This document shows positions 7,970 to 14,232 of a stretch of DNA of 17,207 nucleotides, piece by piece. Below the pieces are notes generated by a model that was given only the letters and a program-made list of their open reading frames with translations, was not told the origin of the DNA and ran no database searches. Numbering within the stretch: the first letter of the stretch is position 1; each line of letters starts with the position of its first letter. The stretch covers positions 1 to 17,207 of the forward strand of contig CAZJXH010000055.1 in the NCBI GenBank assembly GCA_964549475.1, given 5' to 3'. The stretch is from JBBQKF01 sp964549475. Its GTDB lineage: Bacteria; Bacillota; Clostridia; Saccharofermentanales; UBA5734. The position numbers and the translations under genes are program-made.

Positions 7970-8860
7970 ATGACAAAAGAACTGAAAGACACGGATTTTA
8001 TCAAGCTCCCGCTTTTTGTGCGCGGGAAGGTACGGAACGTTTATGACCTGGGGGATACCCTGCTGATTGTTGTCACCGATCGGATCTCGGCATTCGATGT
8101 GGTATTTGACGAGCTGATTCCGAACAAGGGGAAAGTGCTGAACAGCATTGCGGCCTTCTGGTTTGACTATACCCGGGATGTGATTCCAAACCATGTCATT
8201 TCGACCGACCCGAGGGAGTATCCCGCCGGGCTTTCCGAGTATTGCGAGGACCTCAAGGGCCGCTCCATGTGGGTGAAAAAAGTGGCCATGCTGCCGGTGG
8301 AATGCATTGTCAGAGGGTATCTGGAAGGTTCCGCTCTGAAAGAATACAAGGCGACGGGCTGCGTCGGATCCGTCCCGATGCCGGAAGGGCTCCGCCAGGC
8401 GGATATCCTTCCCGAACCGGTTTTCACACCGTCTACGAAGGAAGAATCGGGTCATGACATCAACATCAGTTTTCCGCAGCTCTGCGATTTGATCGGGGCT
8501 GATATGGCGACAAAGTTGAAAAACGCAAGTCTGGATCTTTACAAAAAAGCCTCAGAATATGCGAAAACGCGCGGGATCATTCTTGCCGACACCAAGTTTG
8601 AATTCGGCACCATCGATGGAGAACTGGTGGTCGCGGATGAGATTTTCACCCCGGATTCCTCGCGGTTCTGGGAACTTTCGGACTATGAGCCGGGCAGAGC
8701 CCAGAAAAGTTTTGACAAGCAGTTCCTGAGAGAATGGCTTGAAACGCTGACCTGGGACAAGACCTACCCGGCGCCTGCTCTGCCCGAAGAAATCATTGAC
8801 CGTACGGCGGCGAAATACGTGGAAGCCTACGAGAAACTGACCGGCAGGCATCTGGAATAA
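7970..8860 (+). CDS. purC: Phosphoribosylaminoimidazole-succinocarboxamide (SAICAR) synthase
   Basis: PurC ligates aspartate to CAIR with ATP to give SAICAR in purine synthesis. Motifs are FVRGKVRNVYDLGDTLLIVVTDRISAFD at the N-terminus, ECIVRGYLEGSALKEY (aspartate and nucleotide site), GIILADTKFEFG and VADEIFTPDSSRFW. At 296 residues it is the longer PurC form, compared with about 237 in E. coli. The start follows a strong GGAGGAG (7956-7962). It lies between hisB and hisH in the same direction, with no other pur gene near. PurB converts SAICAR to AICAR, which HisH/HisF, encoded just downstream, also release. No convincing promoter of its own was seen. Confidence 0.96.
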   Translation: MTKELKDTDFIKLPLFVRGKVRNVYDLGDTLLIVVTDRISAFDVVFDELIPNKGKVLNSIAAFWFDYTRDVIPNHVISTDPREYPAGLSEYCEDLKGRSMWVKKVAMLPVECIVRGYLEGSALKEYKATGCVGSVPMPEGLRQADILPEPVFTPSTKEESGHDINISFPQLCDLIGADMATKLKNASLDLYKKASEYAKTRGIILADTKFEFGTIDGELVVADEIFTPDSSRFWELSDYEPGRAQKSFDKQFLREWLETLTWDKTYPAPALPEEIIDRTAAKYVEAYEKLTGRHLE

Positions 8861-8900
8861 ATCAGTCAATAATAAAAATCAATAAAATGAAGGATAAAGA

Positions 8901-9596
8901 ATGATAGCGATCGTAGATTATGGAATGGGCAATCTGGCAAGTGTATATAAAGCAATGCTCTATATCGGACAGGACGCAAGGGTCACATCCCGTCCGGACG
9001 ACCTTCTGAGAGCGGATGCGGTGATTCTTCCGGGCGTCGGAGCCATGTCTGCCGCAATGGGAAATCTAAAAGCGTCCGGCCTGATGGACGGGCTATATGA
9101 AGCCATTCACCGTCAAAAGCCGCTGCTGGGCATCTGCCTTGGCATGCAAATGCTGTTTGAGACAAGCGAGGAAGGATCGGAATCCGAATCTTTTGAATCA
9201 CGAAAGAATATCTTTTCTGAACCCGCTTCGCCTTTGATAAAAGACCGCGGCATTCCGGAAGAGCGCCAGCCCGGCTTTCTGGTCAACGGACTTGGAATCC
9301 TGAGAGGGACCGTGGCGAAACTGCCGGCCTCTCCCTCGATCAAGATTCCGCATATGGGATGGAACCAGCTGGTTGAAACGAAGGGAAACCTGTTCAAGGA
9401 GGGCCGGTCGGTCTATTTTGTCCATTCGTATTACGCCGTACCGCTGGATGCGTCGATGATTACAGCAAAAACCGAGCATGGAATCCGTTTCACCGCTTCC
9501 GTCGAAAAGGGCAATATCTGCGCGATGCAGTTCCATCCTGAAAAAAGCGGCGAAGTGGGCCTGGACATCCTTCGCGCCTGGGTGCGGTCATTTTGA
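8901..9596 (+). CDS. hisH: Imidazole glycerol phosphate synthase, glutaminase subunit HisH
   Basis: HisH hydrolyses glutamine and channels ammonia to HisF. The class I amidotransferase fold is clear: MIAIVDYGMGNLASV at the start, ILPGVGAM, nucleophile C79 in LLGICLGMQ, and H212 and E214 in MQFHPEKSG. At 231 residues it is longer than the usual 200-210. The extra length is a polar, Ser/Glu-rich stretch at about 93-129, between LFETSEEG and GLGILRG, where typical HisH passes directly from one to the other. The frame is kept and the catalytic triad is intact, so it should be active. It follows purC after 40 bases and precedes hisA after 48 AT-rich bases. Confidence 0.95.
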   Translation: MIAIVDYGMGNLASVYKAMLYIGQDARVTSRPDDLLRADAVILPGVGAMSAAMGNLKASGLMDGLYEAIHRQKPLLGICLGMQMLFETSEEGSESESFESRKNIFSEPASPLIKDRGIPEERQPGFLVNGLGILRGTVAKLPASPSIKIPHMGWNQLVETKGNLFKEGRSVYFVHSYYAVPLDASMITAKTEHGIRFTASVEKGNICAMQFHPEKSGEVGLDILRAWVRSF

Positions 9597-9644
9597 AAAT
9601 TGAAAATTAAAAAATTAAAAAACAGGAAATCGGATGGTTAATGA

Positions 9645-10418
9645 ATGGACAATATGGAAGAAAACAAAAAGACAAAAATAGAAAAAGAGTTTACGATCTA
9701 CCCTGCCATCGACCTTCTTCAAGGCCGTTGCGTCCGCTTGAAACAGGGAGATTATGCCCAAGTGACGGTATATTCCGACAATCCCGCCGCGGTGGCGGAA
9801 TCGTTTCGGAAAGCGGGATCCACATGGATTCACCTGGTGGATCTTGATGCGGCAAAAACCGGAATTCCGGCGAACCACTCTCTGATTGCGGCGATTGCGG
9901 CGAAATCGGGGCTGCTGGTCCAGACCGGAGGTGGAATCCGGAACATGGAAACCCTGGACCGTGTGCTGGATTCCAGTATCGCACGGGCTATCCTGGGGAC
10001 ATCCGCTGTCCGGGACAGGGATTTCACCTGCAAAGCGGTGGCAAAATACGGAAATCGGATTGCAATCGGAATCGATGCCAGGAACGGCGAAGTGGCGGTC
10101 GACGGGTGGACAAAAAAAAGCGGAATGAACGTGCTGGACTTTGCAAAAGCCATGGAGTCCATCGGCGTGGAAACCATTATCTACACCGATATTTCACGCG
10201 ACGGGATGCTTCAGGGCGCTGAAATCCTGGGAATCCGGCAGCTTGTCAGAGAAACGGCGCTGTCAGTAATCGCTTCCGGAGGAATCGGCACAATGGACGA
10301 TGTATTGGAAGCAAAATCGTCCGGAGCCGGCGGCGTGATCATCGGTAAAGCACTGTATGAAGGAAAGGTGGATTTGCGAGAATGCTTACAAAACGTATCG
10401 TCCCCTGCCTTGATGTAA
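9645..10418 (+). CDS. hisA: ProFAR isomerase HisA
   Basis: HisA isomerises ProFAR to PRFAR by an Amadori rearrangement. It is a TIM barrel of 257 residues, with D23 in PAIDLLQGRCVRL and D182 in YTDISRDGML as the catalytic aspartates, and phosphate-binding TGGGIRN (94-100) and ASGGIGT. The N-terminus carries about 15 extra Lys/Glu-rich residues before the canonical first strand. The start is uncertain: ATG 9645 or 9654 are both possible, and only GGATGG at 9632-9637 resembles a ribosome binding site. The 3' end overlaps hisF by 37 bases in another frame. Confidence 0.94.
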   Translation: MDNMEENKKTKIEKEFTIYPAIDLLQGRCVRLKQGDYAQVTVYSDNPAAVAESFRKAGSTWIHLVDLDAAKTGIPANHSLIAAIAAKSGLLVQTGGGIRNMETLDRVLDSSIARAILGTSAVRDRDFTCKAVAKYGNRIAIGIDARNGEVAVDGWTKKSGMNVLDFAKAMESIGVETIIYTDISRDGMLQGAEILGIRQLVRETALSVIASGGIGTMDDVLEAKSSGAGGVIIGKALYEGKVDLRECLQNVSSPALM

Positions 10419-11140
10419 AGAACGGACGTGTCGTCAAGGGCGTGAACTTTATCGGCCTGATTGACGCGGGGGACCCAGTGGAGGCTGCGAAAGCCTACAA
10501 CCTTTCCGGCGCGGACGAGCTTGTTTTTCTGGATATCACCGCGACACACGAGGCAAGAAACACTGTGGTGGACATGGTATCCCGCGTCGCCGCGGAAGTG
10601 TTCATCCCTTTTTCCGTCGGAGGCGGGATTCGCACGGTGGAAGACATCCGATCCATTCTGAACGCCGGCGCGGACAAGGTTTCGCTGAATTCCGCGGCAG
10701 TGGAGAGACCGGAACTGATCCGGGAGGCTTCGGCCATGTTCGGGAACCAGTGCATCATTGTCGCCATCGATGTGCGCAAAAGGCCGGAGGGCTGGTATGA
10801 AGTGGTCGTGAGCGGCGGAAGGAAACCGACAGGCCTCGAAGCGGTCGCCTGGGCAAAAAAAGCAGTGGAACTCGGCGCGGGAGAAATCCTTCTGACCAGC
10901 ATGGACAAAGACGGAACGAAATCCGGATATGACATCGGTATCACGCGCGAAATCGCACAGGCGGTGGGGGTGCCGGTCATTGCCTCCGGCGGAGCGGGGA
11001 AGCTTTCCGATTTTTATGATATCATTGTGGAAGGACAGGCGGAAGCGGTTCTTGCCGCGAGCCTGTTCCATTTCGGGACAATCGAGATCAAGGATCTGAA
11101 GACATATCTTTCCGGACGCGGGGTTCCTGTCAGAAGGTGA
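10382..11140 (+). CDS. hisF: Imidazole glycerol phosphate synthase, cyclase subunit HisF
   Basis: HisF uses ammonia from HisH to turn PRFAR into imidazole glycerol phosphate and AICAR. The 252-residue TIM barrel has the catalytic aspartates D11 (CLDVKNGRVVKG) and D130 (VAIDVRK), and phosphate loops SVGGGIRT and ASGGAGK. The start ATG 10382 gives the canonical MLTKRIVPCLDV N-terminus and follows AAAGGTGG inside the end of hisA, so translation is probably coupled. The TGA at 11138-11140 lies inside a perfect hairpin (11136-11159), and the next gene, hisI, is 487 bases away. Confidence 0.98.
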   Translation: MLTKRIVPCLDVKNGRVVKGVNFIGLIDAGDPVEAAKAYNLSGADELVFLDITATHEARNTVVDMVSRVAAEVFIPFSVGGGIRTVEDIRSILNAGADKVSLNSAAVERPELIREASAMFGNQCIIVAIDVRKRPEGWYEVVVSGGRKPTGLEAVAWAKKAVELGAGEILLTSMDKDGTKSGYDIGITREIAQAVGVPVIASGGAGKLSDFYDIIVEGQAEAVLAASLFHFGTIEIKDLKTYLSGRGVPVRR

Positions 11141-11159
11141 AACGCAAATGCGTTTCACC
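11136..11159. repeat. Perfect inverted repeat over the hisF stop codon
   Basis: GGTGAAACGCA (11136-11146) is the exact complement of TGCGTTTCACC (11149-11159), separated by AA. The hisF TGA is inside the left arm. There is no T-run, so it is unlikely to terminate; it may stabilise the upstream mRNA. Its right arm is the start of the first 49-base repeat unit. Confidence 0.75.
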
Positions 11160-11340
11160 CTATGGAAAATCGTAAAGCGATTTTCACCGCAAGGGCAAGC
11201 GTTTCACCCTATAGAAAATCGCAAAGTGATTTTCACCGTAAGGGCAAGCATTTCACCCTATGGAAAATCTCAAAGCGATTTTCACCGTAAGGGCAGGCAT
11301 TTCACTATAATGAAAATCGTAAAACGATTTTCATTAAGAA
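11150..11340. repeat. Tandem array of 49-base hairpin units (4 units, last diverged)
   Basis: Units begin at 11150, 11199, 11248 and 11297, each exactly 49 bases apart. Each unit has TTTCACCCTATGG followed by a hairpin GAAAATCG-(5 bases)-CGATTTTC and then CACCGNAAGGGCA. The stems vary: the second unit has a G-T wobble, the third one mismatch, and the fourth is extended to a perfect 12-base stem, TAATGAAAATCG (11308-11319) with 11325-11336. Because 49 is not a multiple of three, successive units fall in different frames, so it is not a repeat protein. It fills the first half of the 487-base hisF-hisI gap. I do not recognise the family. Confidence 0.85.
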
Positions 11341-11348
11341 TGGAAGAT

Positions 11349-11623
11349 AAACGCTTCGAATCAAACCGGAATGAAGCGTCAGGGCATTTCTTAACAAACA
11401 AGAGAAATGCACCTCCCTTACAAAGCATAATACAGGAGGAAAACGCTTCGAATCAAACCGGAATGAAGCGTCAAGGCATTTCTTAACAAACAATTGAAAT
11501 GCACCTCCCCTATAAACTATTTTTAGGAGGAAAACGCTTCGAATCAAACCGGAATGAAGCGTCAGGGCATTTCTTAACAAACAAGAGAAATGCACCTCCC
11601 TTACAAAGCATAATACAGGAGGA
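11349..11623 (+). repeat. Three tandem 91/92-base leader units, each with an anti-SD and an SD
   Basis: Units run 11349-11440, 11441-11531 and 11532-11623. By eye, units 1 and 3 are identical over all 92 bases; unit 2 differs at a few positions and in the spacer near its end. Each unit can form ACGCTTC/GAAGCGT, then GCATTTCT/AGAAATGC (7 pairs in unit 2), then CCTCC/GGAGG. The CCTCC copies lie at 11412, 11504 and 11595; the AGGAGG copies at 11434, 11525 and 11617. Only the last is a working ribosome binding site, 5 bases before hisI. The unit length is not a multiple of three. This appears to be a triplicated hisI translation-initiation region in which the SD can be masked. Confidence 0.9.
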
Positions 11624-11627
11624 TAAA

Positions 11628-12017
11628 ATGGAAAAAGGAATCGAGCAGCTATTTATCGATAAAATGCAGGAGGAGAAAGTTTCCCCCGAAAATCTCTGGA
11701 CTGGCTTTAAGAAGGACCAGAATGGCCTGGTTGCCGTTGTCGCACAAGACTTCGCCACCCGGGAGGTGCTGATGCTCGCCTATATGGACGAAGAAGCTTT
11801 CAAAAAGACGATTGAAACCGGATTCATGCACTATCACAGCAGAAGCCGCGGCACCCTCTGGCTGAAGGGCGAGACTTCCGGGCATCTGCAGCGGGTGGTC
11901 GAGGCAAAAATCGACTGTGATCAGGACGCTTTACTTTTCCTGGTTGATCAAACCGGCGTAGCATGCCACACTGGAGAAATGAGCTGTTTTTACCGGACTC
12001 TGGAAATGTTGAAATAG
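11628..12017 (+). CDS. hisI: Phosphoribosyl-AMP cyclohydrolase HisI
   Basis: HisI opens the adenine ring of phosphoribosyl-AMP, the third step of the pathway, using zinc. The correct start is ATG 11628, 5 bases after AGGAGG (11617-11622). The open frame extends upstream, but only through repeat DNA. The 129-residue protein is the single-domain form, not fused to HisE. Zinc and magnesium ligands are in AKIDCDQDALLF (C97) and VACHTGEMSCF (C113, H114, C120). HYHSRSRGTLWLKGETSGH is the substrate-binding core. hisE follows after 95 bases. Confidence 0.97.
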   Translation: MEKGIEQLFIDKMQEEKVSPENLWTGFKKDQNGLVAVVAQDFATREVLMLAYMDEEAFKKTIETGFMHYHSRSRGTLWLKGETSGHLQRVVEAKIDCDQDALLFLVDQTGVACHTGEMSCFYRTLEMLK

Positions 12018-12112
12018 GGATTAATATAAATCGAATAATCTATATGAGCATCGAACAATATTGAAGAACATAGGAAGAACATAGATTGAATTTTAATTTG
12101 GAGGAAAAAACA

Positions 12113-12400
12113 ATGAGCAATATCGGGAATATAATGGATGAACTCTACGACGTCGTGGTGGACCGGATCGCTAATCCAAAAGAAGGGTCCTATACGAATT
12201 ATCTCTTAGAAAAAGGAGTCGATAAAATCGCCAAGAAAGTCGGCGAAGAGGCCTGTGAAGTCGTCATTGCAGCGAAAAACGGAAAAAAGGAGGATACTGT
12301 GGCAGAAGTTTCCGATTTACTGTACCATTTGACGGTCTTACTGGTTCAGCAGGGGATTTCATTTGATGAAGTATATGAGGAGCTGAAGAAAAGACGCTAG
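12113..12400 (+). CDS. hisE: Phosphoribosyl-ATP pyrophosphohydrolase HisE
   Basis: HisE removes pyrophosphate from phosphoribosyl-ATP, the second step of the pathway. The protein is an all-alpha MazG-like hydrolase of 95 residues. Motifs are GSYTNYLLEKGVDKIAKKVGEEACEVVIAAK (25-55), with the metal-binding glutamates, and EVSDLLYHLTVLL (65-77). ATG 12113 is chosen because TTGGAGG lies 8 bases upstream; an in-frame TTG at 12086 lies before that site. This is the last gene of the his operon. A 9-base stem overlaps its 3' end but lacks a T-run, so the operon end is not certain. Confidence 0.96.
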   Translation: MSNIGNIMDELYDVVVDRIANPKEGSYTNYLLEKGVDKIAKKVGEEACEVVIAAKNGKKEDTVAEVSDLLYHLTVLLVQQGISFDEVYEELKKRR

Positions 12401-12489
12401 ACTTTTCTTCATTTGCGTCATTACCACCAGCATTTTCAACTTTTTTCACCCTTTACGCCTATTTTCGGGGGGTTATTACAAAATTGTGT

Positions 12490-12518
12490 TTGACAAAAAT
12501 CATGTTCCATGGTAAAAT
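12490..12518 (+). promoter_or_regulatory. Promoter of the rpmG-secE-nusG-rplK-rplA unit
   Basis: TTGACA (12490-12495) and TAAAAT (12513-12518) are 17 bases apart, near-perfect sigma-A spacing and sequence. Transcription should begin near 12525, giving a leader of about 75 bases with a run of nine T (starting at 12545) and no clear structure. Confidence 0.85.
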
Positions 12519-12599
12519 TCTGTTGCTTATCGACGTGTAAGTCCTTTTTTTTAATGGCACGAAAATATATTAATGCGCAAAATGCGGGGGGAATAGAAT

Positions 12600-12764
12600 A
12601 TGGCAAAGGCTGGAGCTCGTGAGAAAATCACATTGGCATGCGAAGTATGCAAACAACGGAATTACAATTCAATGAAAAACAAGAAAAATGATCCGGACAG
12701 ACTCGAAATGAAAAAGTATTGTAGGTTCTGCCGCAAGCACACAAGTCACAAGGAAACAAAGTGA
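12600..12764 (+). CDS. rpmG: 50S ribosomal protein L33 (zinc-binding form)
   Basis: This short gene encodes 54 residues. L33 is a small 50S protein located near the E-site. The sequence MAKAGAREKITLACEVC...KYCRFCRKHTSHKETK has the four cysteines of the zinc-ribbon (C+) form: C14, C17, C41 and C44. The conserved NYNSMKNKKNDPDRLEMKKYC core is typical. GGGGGGAA at 12586-12593 serves as ribosome binding site for ATG 12600. The position before secE and nusG is the usual one in Bacillota. Confidence 0.97.
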   Translation: MAKAGAREKITLACEVCKQRNYNSMKNKKNDPDRLEMKKYCRFCRKHTSHKETK

Positions 12765-12801
12765 TTTCATTGCATAGCCTATAATTAGTGAGGAGTGTAA
12801 G

Positions 12802-13152
12802 ATGGCAGATAAAGTGAAAAAACCAAATAAGTTTGTACTTGTTGGCAAGAAAATAGCCAAGTTTTTTGTTGAACTGAAAGCCGAACTAAAAAAAGTGGTT
12901 TGGCCGGACAGGAAGAAACTGACTCAAAGTACGATTACCGTTGTGATGATTTGCCTCTTTGCAGCAATATTCATCTTTTCTGTGGATAAGATTTTATCTG
13001 GTTTTTTAGGCGCGGTCGGTTTTTTCCCGGAGTCATCAGTTACCAGCACGGTTATCAGCAATACGACTTCAACGGGTTCGACCTCTTCAGCATCCAGCGG
13101 AATCTCATCTATGGCAGTATCCTCGGAATCTTCGACGGTATCTGCAAAATAA
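12802..13152 (+). CDS. secE: Preprotein translocase subunit SecE with Ser/Thr-rich tail
   Basis: SecE clamps SecY in the membrane translocon. The family signature ELKAELKKVVWPDRKKL spans about residues 24-40 (amphipathic helix), followed by one membrane segment at about 44-68. Single-helix SecE proteins of Gram-positive bacteria usually end soon after this helix at 60-75 residues. This one runs to 116, with a tail (78-114) almost entirely Ser, Thr, Val, Ala and Gly. The tail should lie outside the membrane. GAGGAG precedes ATG 12802, and nusG starts 12 bases after the stop. The identity is firm; the tail's role is unknown. Confidence 0.94.
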   Translation: MADKVKKPNKFVLVGKKIAKFFVELKAELKKVVWPDRKKLTQSTITVVMICLFAAIFIFSVDKILSGFLGAVGFFPESSVTSTVISNTTSTGSTSSASSGISSMAVSSESSTVSAK

Positions 13153-13164
13153 GGAGTTCAAACA

Positions 13165-13698
13165 ATGACTGAGGAAACAAACAACGAAGCCCTTTGGTAT
13201 GTTATTCATACCTATTCCGGTTATGAGAATAAAGTAAAAGCCACATTGGAGAGAATCGTCGAAAATCGCGGAATCAGTGACTATATTCAAGAAATAGAAG
13301 TTCCCATGGAAGACTATACCGAGATCAAAGACGGCAAGACCAAAGTGATGCAACGTAAAATCTATCCTGGATATGTGCTTGTCAAAATGGTTTTGACGGA
13401 TGAAATCTGGTACATTGTACGAAACACAAGGGGTGTGACCGGATTTGTCGGACCCAATTCAAAGCCAGTGGCCCTGTCCGAGGAAGAACTCGCCTTGATG
13501 GGCTTGGAATCCTCCTGGGAGCCTGAAGTGGATTACGGGGTCGGAGATTCCATCAAAGTCATCAGCGGACCGTTGGAAAGCTTTATCGGTACTGTGGAAG
13601 ATATCAACTTTGAGAAGAAAAAAGTCAAAGTGCTTGTCTCCATGTTTGGAAGAGAGACTCCGGTGGAACTGGAACTGACACAGGTAATGAGAATTTAA
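13165..13698 (+). CDS. nusG: Transcription termination/antitermination factor NusG
   Basis: NusG binds the RNA polymerase clamp and links it to ribosomes or Rho. The 177 residues are the standard length. The NGN domain occupies roughly 1-115 (ALWYVIHTYSGYENKVKATLE...KIYPGYVLVKMVLTDEIWYIVRNTRGVTGFVG), and the KOW domain about 125-177 (GDSIKVISGPLESFIGTVEDIN). GGAG lies before ATG 13165. The secE-nusG-rplK-rplA order is the common bacterial one. 83 bases separate it from rplK. Confidence 0.98.
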   Translation: MTEETNNEALWYVIHTYSGYENKVKATLERIVENRGISDYIQEIEVPMEDYTEIKDGKTKVMQRKIYPGYVLVKMVLTDEIWYIVRNTRGVTGFVGPNSKPVALSEEELALMGLESSWEPEVDYGVGDSIKVISGPLESFIGTVEDINFEKKKVKVLVSMFGRETPVELELTQVMRI

Positions 13699-13742
13699 GC
13701 TTGATTGGCTATCAACTGCATTTCGCAGATAAAATAGATAGG

Positions 13743-13775
13743 ACGCTTGCAAGAGCGTAAATTAATGGGAGGTGG
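13743..13775 (+). promoter_or_regulatory. Small hairpin and strong SD before rplK
   Basis: ACGCT (13743-13747) and AGCGT (13754-13758) form a short stem just before GGGAGGTGG (13767-13775), the rplK ribosome binding site. Ribosomal protein L1 represses rplK-rplA translation at a leader site in other bacteria, and this could be such a site. I could not match it to a known L1-binding motif. Confidence 0.25.
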
Positions 13776-13781
13776 AACGAA

Positions 13782-14210
13782 ATGGCAAAGAAAATTACAG
13801 GGTACGTAAAATTACAAATACCCGCAGGAAAAGCCACACCGGCACCACCGGTAGGACCAGCCCTTGGACAACACGGCGTAAACATTGCGCAGTTCGTCAA
13901 GGAATTTAATGAGAGAACAGCAAAAGACGTTGGATTGATCATCCCCGTTATTATCACTATTTTTGCTGACAGATCGTATTCTTTCATAACAAAAACTCCT
14001 CCGGTTCCGGTATTGCTGAAGAAAGCCTGTAAAATCGAAAGTGGTTCTGGCAAACCAAACTCAACAAAGGTTGCGAAGATCACGAAGTCGGAATGCATGA
14101 AAATTGCAGAGCTTAAGATAGTGGATACCAATGCCGCAAGCCTGGAAGCTTGTGCGAGCATGGTAGCGGGAACGGCACGTAGCATGGGAATCGTCGTTAT
14201 TGACGGTTAA
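13782..14210 (+). CDS. rplK: 50S ribosomal protein L11
   Basis: L11 forms the GTPase-associated stalk base on 23S rRNA, contacts elongation factors and is needed for RelA activation. The 142 residues are typical. The N-terminal domain has LQIPAGKATPAPPVGPALGQHGVNI, whose proline-rich switch is highly conserved; the C-terminal RNA-binding domain has TPPVPVLLKKACKIESGSGKPN and VAGTARSMGIVV. The start has GGGAGGTGG at good spacing. rplA follows after 22 bases, the standard L11-L1 pair. Confidence 0.98.
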   Translation: MAKKITGYVKLQIPAGKATPAPPVGPALGQHGVNIAQFVKEFNERTAKDVGLIIPVIITIFADRSYSFITKTPPVPVLLKKACKIESGSGKPNSTKVAKITKSECMKIAELKIVDTNAASLEACASMVAGTARSMGIVVIDG

Positions 14211-14232
14211 TCCAAAGGAGAGGTGAAAGAAT

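Noticed and set aside
9645..9690. HisA N-terminal extension as a targeting signal
   Set aside because: It is charged (Lys/Glu) and not hydrophobic. It is more simply an upstream start choice; ATG 9654 or a later start may be used.
11136..11159. Terminator at the end of hisF
   Set aside because: The stem is perfect, but there is no T-run after it, and it begins the repeat array. I kept it as an inverted repeat only.
11148..11486. Open frame of 112 codons across the hisF-hisI repeats
   Set aside because: It has no ribosome binding site and runs through 49- and 92-base repeats whose lengths are not multiples of three, so equal units are read in different frames. It looks like chance openness of repeat DNA. 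The same holds for the minus-strand frame at 11305-11595.
11150..11623. CRISPR array
   Set aside because: The repeats are directly adjacent with no unique spacers, and whole units rather than short repeats are conserved.
12385..12410. Terminator at the end of hisE
   Set aside because: GAAGAAAAG and CTTTTCTTC form a 9-base AT-rich stem across the stop codon, but the following bases (ATTTGCGTC) are not a T-run.
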